Position numbers and translations under genes: made by a program. The notes beneath the pieces were generated by a model. It saw only the letters and a list, made by a program, of their open reading frames with translations. It did no database searches and was not told the DNA's origin. 64,000 nucleotides of DNA from Acetatifactor sp. GTDB lineage: Bacteria > Bacillota > Clostridia > Lachnospirales > Lachnospiraceae. Numbering within the stretch: position 1 is the first letter of the stretch; every line of letters begins with the position of its first letter. Shown piece after piece: positions 1 to 7,227 of the stretch. Where the stretch lies: NCBI GenBank assembly GCA_022511465.1, contig JAFLRM010000013.1:1-64000 (forward strand), read 5' to 3'.

Positions 1-259
1 TTGCAGCCAATATCACTGCCAGCACGATCACGGCAAACATCGGCTTGCTCAATCCATATACCAGTGCTTCCCCATATGCTTTTTCATCCTTTGTAAAAAC
101 AACACCTGTCACCAGCGCCGCAAAAAATGCCAACACATACCCATTCACATTGGACTGACTGAGTGCTGCCCACAAGATCATTGCCACGGCAGCAATAAGC
201 GGTGCCAGACTTCCCGCCTTTCCGAAACGATACTCTATTCTTTGTCTCTTCTTATCCAT
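1..259 (-). CDS. Na+/H+ antiporter NhaC-like membrane protein (N-terminal part only)
   Basis: The first 86 residues are visible and the gene runs off the window edge. After a charged N-terminus (MDKKRQRIEYRFGKAG) come hydrophobic segments (SLAPLIAAVAMILWAAL, YVLAFFAALVTGVVF, PMFAVIVLAVILAA) broken by a charged loop, FTKDEKAYGEALVYGLSKP. This spacing and the 'kdkkaY.eAv..G...P' loop resemble NhaC-family sodium/proton antiporters, in which a bundle of membrane helices exchanges cations. The assignment rests on a short N-terminus, so another ion transporter or permease family is possible. A good minus-strand promoter lies upstream at 330-358. Confidence 0.5.
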   Translation of the reverse strand, partial: MDKKRQRIEYRFGKAGSLAPLIAAVAMILWAALSQSNVNGYVLAFFAALVTGVVFTKDEKAYGEALVYGLSKPMFAVIVLAVILAA

Positions 260-329
260 CCTGTCCTCCAATACAATAATCTATGCTATGAAAACTATAG
301 TTACCGATAAAGCTCCTCTCTTAGACTCT

Positions 330-358
330 ATTATAAGGTACCTGCAATAAATGTGCAA
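330..358 (-). promoter_or_regulatory. Sigma-A-type promoter for the NhaC-like gene
   Basis: Read on the minus strand: TTGCAC, a 17-base spacer, then TATAAT. It points at the gene starting at 259. Confidence 0.6.
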
Positions 359-415
359 ACTAAATGAGACAACCAATCAAGGATATAATGTTTGCAAATT
401 CGTTGATTTGATTAT

Positions 416-444
416 AAAAAGACCGCTTGATTTCTCAAACGGTC
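416..444 (-). terminator. Rho-independent terminator, minus strand
   Basis: Ten-base arms (GACCGCTTGA and TCAAACGGTC, one mismatch) enclose a four-base loop. On the minus strand the hairpin is followed by a run of five T. It would stop transcripts running leftward out of the toxin gene. The -35 element of the plus-strand promoter at 427-455 lies inside this hairpin. Confidence 0.6.
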
Positions 445-455
445 TAGTGTATAAT
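427..455 (+). promoter_or_regulatory. Promoter for antisense RNA facing the small toxin gene
   Basis: TTGATT, 17 bases, TATAAT. It drives transcription toward the toxin gene on the opposite strand and fits a type I antitoxin RNA promoter. Confidence 0.6.
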
Positions 456-461
456 TTAATC

Positions 462-565
462 AGAAAGTGATCGGATGCAATATCCGATTGCCCTCAGTAA
501 TAAAATGACTTATAAGAATAAGCATCCTAAACTTTAGGCGGTAGAGGATGCTTATTTCTTTTTAT
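462..565 (+). ncRNA. Putative type I antitoxin RNA
   Basis: The transcript expected from the 427-455 promoter would run about 100 nt and end at the strong hairpin 517-556 with its T run, overlapping the 3' end of the toxin gene on the other strand. It contains an internal hairpin (ATCGGAT...ATCCGAT) near its 5' end. Block 463-495 recurs in inverted orientation at 660-695, in the leader of the toxin transcript. Convergent RNAs sharing a bidirectional terminator are the known layout of Fst/TxpA-type systems; the RNA itself is inferred. Confidence 0.5.
517..563. terminator. Bidirectional terminator shared by toxin and antitoxin RNAs
   Basis: Twelve-base perfect arms (AATAAGCATCCT at 517-528 and its complement at 545-556) are followed by TTCTTTTT on the plus strand. 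The left arm lies just beyond the toxin stop codon on the minus strand. Confidence 0.75.
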
Positions 566-632
566 GATTGTCTAGGTAAGACAGTGCCGCAAAGATTACC
601 AGTAAAAGTGTAAGCACTTCTATAGTATTCAT
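552..632 (-). CDS. Small hydrophobic holin-like type I toxin (26 aa)
   Basis: A 26-residue peptide begins MNTIEVLTLLLVIFAALSYL and ends in a basic tail, DNHKKK. One transmembrane helix plus a charged C-terminus is the pattern of the putative holin-like / TxpA-Fst toxin family, whose members depolarise the membrane when unbalanced by an antisense RNA. The start is supported by GAGGG upstream. That site sits in a leader hairpin (CCCTCT pairing with AGAGGG), so translation may be gated by RNA structure. It is flanked by a promoter at 715-743, a bidirectional terminator, and an opposing promoter at 427-455. Confidence 0.65.
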   Translation of the reverse strand: MNTIEVLTLLLVIFAALSYLDNHKKK

Positions 633-714
633 AGGGCATCACCCTCTTTCGTAAGACTAGAGGGCATCAATATCGGAAAAATGCATCCAACTTTCTTTTA
701 AATTATACAATCCT

Positions 715-743
715 ATTATAGCATAAACAGAACAAATGTTCAA
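715..743 (-). promoter_or_regulatory. Promoter of the small toxin transcript
   Basis: On the minus strand: TTGAAC, 17 bases, TATAAT. The predicted transcript starts near 708, leaving a leader of about 75 nt before the toxin start at 632. Confidence 0.65.
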
Positions 744-779
744 TCGAAAAAGAGACTATTTTGGTATATTATAAAATAA

Positions 780-868
780 ATTCATTTAAGAATGTTACGC
801 GAGAAAAGCCAAGAAAGGGGATTCCCGGAGCGCTGACTTGGGGTGTGTAAACAAGGAGACTGTCTTAT
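780..868. other. Unassigned spacer next to the immunity gene
   Basis: This GC-richer stretch in AT-rich surroundings contains a short plus-strand frame ending in KPRKGIPGALTWGV and a stop. It could be the tail of a lost gene, but no family could be recognised. Confidence 0.2.
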
Positions 869-1552
869 TTATTTTATATAGTGAACCAAATCGTACGGAT
901 AATATGGTGCATCTGTAAGATTTCTATCATCTATGTTTAATATTTTTGCAATGGCACCAGCTTCAAAGCTCCAATATCCATAATATATATTTTGCTTACT
1001 TTTATGTGCTTCATAGCATCCGCAATCTTTATTATACCACTCTTTGCATAGATACTCTTTCAACAATTCTATTTTATTATCCTTGTATACCACTTTCTTC
1101 AAAGTATAAAAAGCTTCACAAAACAATAGGTTTTTGTTTTCTTCTGTTTGCTCTCCACTAAAAGAATTTATCAAAAAAGCCAATAGCCAATCGTCTATAT
1201 TAGATTTTTCTAGTAAATTTTTAATTTTATCAACAGAAGTTTTTTCAATCGCAAACAAAACCGCTAATGATAGCATTTTAAGAATCTTATTGTAATACTC
1301 TGCTTCCCATACTTCTTCCCAATCATCAACTAATTTTAAATAGTCCTCTTTTAATGTCAATATATCATCTCCACGCGAATACTTAGCTATCAATATACCC
1401 AATTTTAAATCATGCATTTTCGCTTTTACTGCAAATACTCTTTCTTGCTTTACTTCTCCTCGTTCCAGTTTATCCTTAAATTTATTTATTCTTGCTAAAT
1501 CTTCATTTATAAAATTATTAAAATATTCTAATTCTTTTATTCGGTCTCTCAT
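869..1552 (-). CDS. PoNi-type immunity protein (DUF1910/DUF1911)
   Basis: The 227-residue protein has the pattern of the PoNi family that protects cells from PoNe DNase toxins. The N-terminal half carries MRDRIKELEYFNNFI and a KLGILIAKYSRGD motif (about 50-62). The C-terminal half ends with YYGYWSFEAGAIAKIL and PYYPYDLVHY, typical of the DUF1911 part. It is probably cytoplasmic and binds its toxin. No toxin gene, LXG/WXG100 gene or secretion gene is next to it, so it is an orphan here. Base composition is strikingly AT-rich beside the housekeeping genes from 2169 on, consistent with horizontal gain. The ATG has AAGGAAATGGT upstream. Confidence 0.75.
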   Translation of the reverse strand: MRDRIKELEYFNNFINEDLARINKFKDKLERGEVKQERVFAVKAKMHDLKLGILIAKYSRGDDILTLKEDYLKLVDDWEEVWEAEYYNKILKMLSLAVLFAIEKTSVDKIKNLLEKSNIDDWLLAFLINSFSGEQTEENKNLLFCEAFYTLKKVVYKDNKIELLKEYLCKEWYNKDCGCYEAHKSKQNIYYGYWSFEAGAIAKILNIDDRNLTDAPYYPYDLVHYIK

Positions 1553-1816
1553 ACCATTTCCTTCCTTTATTGCAGCTTAGTTATGGTCATTGTACCATCT
1601 TCATGACAACCAAACAAGGATATTTAATGATTGCAACTTTATCTTGTTTTCCTTGCATGTATGTTAGTGTCACACCGCTAAAATAATAGGTCGGTCATTT
1701 GATCATATGGTGTCAATATAAATGCTTACGCCATATCTAAAAAATTGAAAAATAGGATTCCTAAAAGCCAAACTCCCAACTAACACATTATGTATACCTT
1801 GCAAGACTTTGCATAA

Positions 1817-2080
1817 AAAGGTGAGCTTACAACAGCCCTTGTGGTAGTCTTAACCTTTTCCCTTGGCTTGCGTGTCGGTGAATTGGTAACTCTTAAGTAA
1901 AAAGATTTAAGGGAAGCCTATCTGCATGTCCGCCGTATAGAGCAAAAGCAGTACGAGCAGAAGCGGAACGAGCTTGAAAAGACGCTGTATTTCAGTCCAA
2001 AAGAAGAGCGTAAAACACTGTATTTCCAGTGCCGAGTCTGGGGAGGAGACCTCTATTCCCGGACCATTTACAGAAAATGA
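1817..2080 (+). pseudogene. Decayed tyrosine recombinase/integrase fragment
   Basis: In one frame the DNA reads ELTTALVVVLTFSLGLRVGELVTLK, then a stop at 1898-1900, then KDLREAYLHVRRIEQKQYEQ and onward to a TGA at 2078. GLRVGEL followed by LKW-x-D and a beta-strand HVRR-E is the core around the first catalytic Arg of phage-type integrases, and here the stop sits where Trp is usual. No N-terminal domain, start codon, HxxR or catalytic Tyr is found, so this is a relic. It points to past insertion of a mobile element at this place. The last part (LYFSPKEERKTLYFQ...) does not look like an integrase. Confidence 0.55.
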
Positions 2081-2082
2081 CA

Positions 2083-2134
2083 TTTGGAGTGTATGTCTGG
2101 GGATAGAGGCCTCCGCCCCAGACAACACTCCAAA
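2083..2134. repeat. Long imperfect inverted repeat between integrase relic and glyA
   Basis: Arms TTTGGAGTGT-(AT)-GTCTGGGG and CCCCAGAC-(A)-ACACTCCAAA can pair over about 18 bp. A weaker related hairpin (GTCTGGGGA...TCCCGGAC) precedes it at about 2036-2063. No strong T run follows on either strand. It may act as the glyA 3' end structure or be a remnant end of the lost element. Confidence 0.55.
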
Positions 2135-2168
2135 CTGTCTTGCTATATTTTACCTAACGCTTAGATGC

Positions 2169-3407
2169 TTAAATCAACGGATACTTCTCCGTCAACGTCT
2201 GCACGATCGCACGGGCCTCCGGAACCTTCTCCTCGCCGCCCTTGATCACCAGCGCGATCGCCTCGGCAATACGATCCATATCCTCCACATTCATACCCCT
2301 TGACGTAACCGCGGGAGTACCCAGACGGATACCGCTGGTCACAAACGCCGACTTCGGATCGTTCGGGATCGTATTCTTGTTGGCCGTGATATGGGCGCTG
2401 TCAAGAAGCTTCTCTACTTCCTTGCCGGTCAGATCAAAATTGGTCAGATCGATCAGCATCAGGTGATTGTCCGTGCCGCCGGACACAATCTTGATACCGC
2501 GGCTCATCAGCCCCTTGCAGAGAGCCTGTGCATTGTCCACGATACCTTGCTGATATTCCTTGAATTCAGGAGACAGCGCCTCCTTGAAGCACACTGCCTT
2601 GGCCGCGATCACATGCATCAGAGGGCCACCCTGGATGCCGGGGAACACAGCCTTATTGAACTTGTACTTGTCTGCAACCTCCTGACTGCTCAGGATCATA
2701 CCGCCGCGAGGGCCTCTCAAGGTCTTGTGGGTGGTGGTTGTTGTCACGTCCGCATAGGGGATGGGGCTGGGATGAAGCCCTGCTGCCACCAGTCCTGCAA
2801 TATGAGCCATGTCCACCATAAGGAATGCTCCCACCTCATCGGCAATCTCGCGGAATTTCTTAAAATCAATGGTTCTCGCATATGCGGATGCGCCTGCGAT
2901 GATCATTTTGGGCTTGCTCTCCAGCGCGATCTCCCTCAATTTGTCGTAATCGATAAAACCTTCGTCATTTACGCCGTAAGGAACAATCTTAAAATAAGTT
3001 CCGGAAATATTGGCCGGACTTCCATGGGTCAAATGTCCGCCGTGATCCAGATTCATGCCGAGGATCGTGTCGCCGGGCTGGCAGACCGCAAACTGCACCG
3101 CCAGATTCGCCTGTGCACCGGAATGAGGCTGAACATTGGCATATTCACAGCCAAATAACTCCTTTGCACGCTCTATAGCCAGCGTCTCAACCACGTCAAC
3201 ACACTGACAGCCGCCGTAATACCGCTTTCCCGGATACCCTTCAGCGTACTTGTTGGTGAGAGGACTCCCCATAGCTGCCATGACTGCCTTGCTCACCCAG
3301 TTCTCGGATGCGATCAGCTCAATATGACTGTTCTGGCGCTCCTGCTCATCCACAATGGCCTGCGCAACCTCGGGATCAACGTTCTTAACTTCGTCAAGTG
3401 AATACAT
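2169..3407 (-). CDS. glyA: Serine hydroxymethyltransferase
   Basis: A cytosolic PLP enzyme that interconverts serine and glycine while loading tetrahydrofolate with a one-carbon unit. The full-length protein (412 aa) has the family hallmarks in order: [10 protein letters not shown] near the N-terminus, [14 protein letters not shown] (about 54-67), DMAHIAGL around the PLP ring, [15 protein letters not shown] with the Schiff-base Lys near residue 228, and [13 protein letters not shown] near the C-terminus. The second ATG (3407) is chosen because AGGAGG is seven bases before it and only one base before the first ATG. The gene is monocistronic and divergent from the PAP2 gene. No riboswitch was recognised in its short leader. 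Confidence 0.97.
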   Translation of the reverse strand: MYSLDEVKNVDPEVAQAIVDEQERQNSHIELIASENWVSKAVMAAMGSPLTNKYAEGYPGKRYYGGCQCVDVVETLAIERAKELFGCEYANVQPHSGAQANLAVQFAVCQPGDTILGMNLDHGGHLTHGSPANISGTYFKIVPYGVNDEGFIDYDKLREIALESKPKMIIAGASAYARTIDFKKFREIADEVGAFLMVDMAHIAGLVAAGLHPSPIPYADVTTTTTHKTLRGPRGGMILSSQEVADKYKFNKAVFPGIQGGPLMHVIAAKAVCFKEALSPEFKEYQQGIVDNAQALCKGLMSRGIKIVSGGTDNHLMLIDLTNFDLTGKEVEKLLDSAHITANKNTIPNDPKSAFVTSGIRLGTPAVTSRGMNVEDMDRIAEAIALVIKGGEEKVPEARAIVQTLTEKYPLI

Positions 3408-3540
3408 AACCATTCCTCCTGTGATAGAAATATACTTTAATATAGTACTTTCAAACTGCCAAAATATAGTTTATGATACCACACTTGAGCCGGAAAGTCT
3501 AAAGATTTCTTTAAGATTGCTTAAGTTTTGCAAAAAAGCA

Positions 3541-3568
3541 TTGATTTTTTTTTATTTAGTGCTATATT
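3541..3568 (+). promoter_or_regulatory. Probable promoter of the PAP2 gene
   Basis: TTGATT, 16 bases, TATATT, about 36 bases before the start codon at 3605. Confidence 0.4.
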
Positions 3569-3604
3569 AAATATGGTTTTGAAAAAAAACAGGGTGAGGG
3601 AATT

Positions 3605-4291
3605 ATGAAAAAAAATTTGAAAAACTTTTATGTAACTTACAGACATGCGATCCCCCTGTTGATCTACGGGGTCATCTATCTGGCATGGTTCCGCTATCTG
3701 GAGGTAAACACTCCTGCGCACTATCAGCTGATCCATGTGGCCGCTGACGACTATATCCCTTTCTGTGAGGCGTTCGTCATTCCATACTTTTTATGGTTTG
3801 CCTATGTAGCCGTCACGGTGGTATTCTTCTTCTTTAAAAATAAGGAAGACTACTACAAGACCTGCGTCTTCCTCTTTACAGGTATGACAATCTTTTTGAT
3901 CGTGTCAACCTTCTGGCCCAACGGACACCACCTGCGCCCGGCTGTCATGCCCCGCGATAATGTGTTCACCAGTCTTTTGGGTGCACTCTACAAGGCGGAC
4001 ACCCCCACAAACCTGTGGCCAAGCATCCATGTGTACAATTCTCTGGGTGCACACTTCGCCATCGTCAAGAGCAAGGCTTTTGAGAAGAGAAGAGGCATCC
4101 GCATCGGTTCTCTGGTGCTGTCCTCCTCCATTATCGCCGCCACCGTGCTGATCAAGCAGCACTCCGTCTTTGATGTAGTAACCGCATTTGTCATGGCAGC
4201 TGTCATGTACGCGGTTGTATACCACTACGACATTGTTCTGATGATCCAGATGGCGCGCAACAAGAAAAAGGCAAGACCACAGATCGGTTGA
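3605..4291 (+). CDS. PAP2-superfamily membrane phosphatase
   Basis: The 228-residue protein has about six hydrophobic segments. PAP2 signature pieces are visible: LRPAVMPRD (motif 1 Arg-Pro), NLWPSIHVYNSLGAH (motif 2, PS-x-H, about 137-151) and KQHSVFDVVTAF (motif 3, His and Asp). Such enzymes remove phosphate from lipid phosphates or undecaprenyl pyrophosphate on the outer face of the membrane, or act as inositol-phosphoceramide-synthase-like transferases. The exact substrate cannot be told. GGTGAGGGAATT precedes the ATG, and a strong terminator follows at 4330-4377. Confidence 0.8.
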   Translation: MKKNLKNFYVTYRHAIPLLIYGVIYLAWFRYLEVNTPAHYQLIHVAADDYIPFCEAFVIPYFLWFAYVAVTVVFFFFKNKEDYYKTCVFLFTGMTIFLIVSTFWPNGHHLRPAVMPRDNVFTSLLGALYKADTPTNLWPSIHVYNSLGAHFAIVKSKAFEKRRGIRIGSLVLSSSIIAATVLIKQHSVFDVVTAFVMAAVMYAVVYHYDIVLMIQMARNKKKARPQIG

Positions 4292-4329
4292 CACAGCATA
4301 TAGGCCCTTCTCCATATAATTTTCAAAAA

Positions 4330-4377
4330 GGCTGTGACACTAGCTCAAATATTTAGCTAGTGCCACAGCCTCTTTTT
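4330..4377. terminator. Bidirectional terminator between PAP2 and GT2 genes
   Basis: Sixteen-base arms (GGCTGTGACACTAGCT / AGCTAGTGCCACAGCC, one mismatch) are followed by TCTTTTT on the plus strand and by TTTTTG on the minus strand. It serves the convergent PAP2 and GT2 genes. Confidence 0.85.
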
Positions 4378-4387
4378 GTAAAGAGCC

Positions 4388-5416
4388 TCAATTGAACTTA
4401 AACAGCTTCTGACAGATCTTATAGCCCTCTACGGAGAGTTTTCGTCCCCCCCATCCCGGTAAATTCATGGCCCCGCCCATGATACCGTGGCGCAGATAGG
4501 CGTGAAGCCTCTTGTCTTTAGCTTTTAAATACTGCCACAGCTCCTTTTTCTTCTGAAGTGCCTCCTTGGTGCCGGAGCGGATGAGCAGAACGGAGGAAAC
4601 GGTAGTGATGATCTCCAGATAATTGCGCATATATTGATACAATCGCTTATTCTTGATGATCTCTGCCTTTTTCTCCACCATATAGTCCACCATCAGTTTG
4701 TTTACCTTAATCTGTTGGTCAATGCGGGAGATCATGACACTCTCATTGACAGACTGATCCTCTCTGCCGATATAATACCGGTAGAAATTTACGTCCAGAT
4801 AATACATGTTCTTCACATAGGGCAGCGGCTCAAACACGTATAGGTTGTCCACATAGAAAGTGTGCTCCGGCAGACGGATATTGTTATCTCTAAGGAGCTT
4901 TGTGCGGAAGATCACGGAGTGCATCAGGATATAGTGCCCTTTCATAAAATGGTGGCAATCCTCCCAGGTAAACAGAGTGTCTTTGGGAAGAATGTGGCGG
5001 TAATGCATCACTTTCTTACGCTTTTCCCCTACCTTATCGTACACAAAGTTGCAGACCAGCATATCCAGCACCTTGTCGATACCCGTCTGCTCCCTGAGCG
5101 TAGCGAGTACCTGCATGTATGCCTCCTCCTTCACCCAGTCGTCGCTGTCCACCACCTTGAAATACAGGCCTGTGGCATTCTCAATACCGATGTTCACCGC
5201 CGAACCGTGTCCGCCGTTCTCCTTGTGGATGGCTTTCACAATGGTCGGATATTTGTCTGCGTACTCATCTGCTATCTGAGCCGTATTGTCCTTTGTGGAA
5301 CCGTCATCCACGATCAGGATCTCCACATCCTCTCCTCCGGGAAGAAGGGACTCCACACATTTTCTCATGTAGCTTTCCGAATTGTAACAAGGTATCGCTA
5401 TGGATAGTAGTTTCAT
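4388..5416 (-). CDS. Glycosyltransferase family 2 protein
   Basis: The 342-residue protein has a GT-A fold N-terminus: SIAIPCYNSESYM at residues 5-17, EILIVDDGSTKDN, ENGGHGSAVNIGIENATG, and FKVVDSDDWV carrying the DxD metal site near residue 93. The C-terminal half is helical and ends in a basic tail without a clear membrane segment. It probably transfers a nucleotide-activated sugar to a cell-surface glycan, but donor and acceptor cannot be predicted. Its ATG overlaps the stop of the upstream sfsA-mutY gene by four bases (ATGA), so the two are translationally coupled although unrelated in function. Confidence 0.88.
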   Translation of the reverse strand: MKLLSIAIPCYNSESYMRKCVESLLPGGEDVEILIVDDGSTKDNTAQIADEYADKYPTIVKAIHKENGGHGSAVNIGIENATGLYFKVVDSDDWVKEEAYMQVLATLREQTGIDKVLDMLVCNFVYDKVGEKRKKVMHYRHILPKDTLFTWEDCHHFMKGHYILMHSVIFRTKLLRDNNIRLPEHTFYVDNLYVFEPLPYVKNMYYLDVNFYRYYIGREDQSVNESVMISRIDQQIKVNKLMVDYMVEKKAEIIKNKRLYQYMRNYLEIITTVSSVLLIRSGTKEALQKKKELWQYLKAKDKRLHAYLRHGIMGGAMNLPGWGGRKLSVEGYKICQKLFKFN

Positions 5417-7227
5417 TTATATTTCTCCTGTCCTAACTTGATATTCAAATATTTCGTGTATGCCTCGAAAGCTGCCGGTATCGGATACCTATCCTCCGTC
5501 TCCGAGGGCTCGATATACAGCCAGTCCTTTATCTTATCACCAAGCACTTCCCGCTCCAGTTCATCCACACGAACCATATATCCTTTCATGTGCCACTCTC
5601 TGTGGGAGAAGATATGTCTGGCATCGGGGAGCGGTGTGACACGGATCGTGCGAAGACCGTTCTCCGCTAAATATTGTACCACTTCTTCCGCCGTGTGAAA
5701 ACCATTCAGCGAAGGAAATTCATACATTCCGGCCAAAAGCCCTCTGACGGAGCGCTTCCGGATGGCAGCCCGCTCCGCGTCCCGAATCACAAGAATCGTC
5801 TTCTCCTCAATCCCTCTTGCCTTGGGCGCTGCTTTCTGTGGGTAATCAGTTTCTCTTCCCATAATGTGTGCCATACAAAACTGCGCTATAGGGCACTCGT
5901 CACAGTGCGGAGCGCCGTTTGGGATGCAGACGCAGGCCCCCAATTCCATCAAAGCCTGATTGAAATCCCCAGGACGATCCGTTGGCAGAATGCGCCGCAT
6001 CTCCATCTCCACGGCTGACTTCACCCTGGCGTCCGAAATAGGACTGTCGTCCGCTCTAAGCCTTGCGATCACCCGCAGGACATTGCCGTCCACAGCCGGG
6101 TTTCTCTCCCCATAGGCGATGGAGGATATGGCTCCCGCCGTGTAGCTTCCGATCCCCTTCAGCCTGAGAAGCTCTTCATAGTCCGAGGGCATCCGTCCGC
6201 CGTACTCCTCCATGATCTGGACGGCTGCTTTCTGCAGGTTGCGCACACGGTTATAATAACCAAGCCCCTCCCACAATTTTAAGAGTGATTCCTCCTCCGC
6301 ATTCGCAAGACTTTCAATATCCGGAAATGCCTTCATAAACCGTTCAAAATAAGGCTTTACCGCCTCCACCCTGGTCTGCTGCAGCATGATCTCAGAGACC
6401 CACACATGATAGGGCGTGGGATCCTCCCGCCACGGCAGGATCCTTCTGTGTCCGTCGTACCACGCAAGGAGCGGCTCAGGGACAGCCCCCAGATCACCCG
6501 GCAGATACACCGGAAGAGAGTTTCGAATGCTTAAACTCTCCGGTGTCACCAGGCAATCGTACGCCACGATCTCCACACCCTGCTCCTTCGCCCGAAGCAG
6601 CACTCTTGCAAACGCCTCGTGAGTAACCACGTTGGGGGTGACGTACCTCGCCCCCTCCATCTGAACCACGAAACATACAAATACTCGATAGCCATCCTTT
6701 TTTGCCTGAATCAACTCCTCCACATGCTTAACCGCACGCTCCGTAGGTGCGTCCGGGAAGCGCACCACGCCGTCCTCCTCCAGGGTCACGCCCTTCACTT
6801 CCATGAAGATGCGTTCTAACTCCTCCTTGGCTTTATCGTCTGTTTCTCTTTCACTTTGGTCGCACTTCGCCGTCTCTATATAAAAATCAAAGCGGGAATT
6901 GCCATACTTGGTCTCCGGCCGCACCACACGCAAATGAGGAAAGAGTGCCCTCGTATGAAGCCACTCCTCCACCACCCTGTTAGGTGCCTGGGAATCCATG
7001 TTGATCAGGCGTTCCCCCTTCTCCACCGCCACCAGGTCATAGGCCGTGGAGCGCTCAGGATTGTCACTTTTCTCCAAGTATACTCTCGCACCCGGCACCA
7101 GAAGTTCTCTGCAGCGGCCGGTGTTCTTCACATGCACGGTTTCTCTTTGCCCCTCCACTTGTACATAGGCGATAAAGCGGTTGGGGCGTTCCACAAATTC
7201 AGCCGGTACGATATGCCGATAATTCAT
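5413..7227 (-). CDS. mutY: SfsA-MutY fusion: nuclease-like SfsA domain plus A/G adenine glycosylase
   Basis: A single 604-residue frame joins two families. Residues 1 to about 238 are SfsA (FVERPNRFIAYVQV, HVKNTGRCRELLVPGA, NSRFDFYIE, FMEVKGVTLEEDGVVRFPDAPTERAVKH). Residues about 245-604 are MutY: LPWREDPTPYHVWVSEIMLQQT, the helix-hairpin-helix LKGIGSYTAGAI, catalytic Asp in AVDGNVLRV (about 380), four Cys for a 4Fe-4S cluster (about 434, 442, 445, 451) and a C-terminal NUDIX-like recognition domain. MutY removes adenine opposite 8-oxoguanine. SfsA has been linked to nucleic-acid cleavage. The ATG at 7227 fits the SfsA family start; a GTG at 7242 is the alternative. It overlaps the upstream nucleotidase gene. 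Confidence 0.9.
   Translation of the reverse strand: MNYRHIVPAEFVERPNRFIAYVQVEGQRETVHVKNTGRCRELLVPGARVYLEKSDNPERSTAYDLVAVEKGERLINMDSQAPNRVVEEWLHTRALFPHLRVVRPETKYGNSRFDFYIETAKCDQSERETDDKAKEELERIFMEVKGVTLEEDGVVRFPDAPTERAVKHVEELIQAKKDGYRVFVCFVVQMEGARYVTPNVVTHEAFARVLLRAKEQGVEIVAYDCLVTPESLSIRNSLPVYLPGDLGAVPEPLLAWYDGHRRILPWREDPTPYHVWVSEIMLQQTRVEAVKPYFERFMKAFPDIESLANAEEESLLKLWEGLGYYNRVRNLQKAAVQIMEEYGGRMPSDYEELLRLKGIGSYTAGAISSIAYGERNPAVDGNVLRVIARLRADDSPISDARVKSAVEMEMRRILPTDRPGDFNQALMELGACVCIPNGAPHCDECPIAQFCMAHIMGRETDYPQKAAPKARGIEEKTILVIRDAERAAIRKRSVRGLLAGMYEFPSLNGFHTAEEVVQYLAENGLRTIRVTPLPDARHIFSHREWHMKGYMVRVDELEREVLGDKIKDWLYIEPSETEDRYPIPAAFEAYTKYLNIKLGQEKYK

Noticed and set aside
2391..3158. 255-codon plus-strand open frame
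   Set aside because: Lies fully antisense to glyA, has a His/Cys-rich composition typical of a mirrored coding strand, and has no family motif.
3960..4206. Short open frames inside the PAP2 gene on both strands
   Set aside because: Shadows of the PAP2 coding frame without ribosome sites or family motifs.
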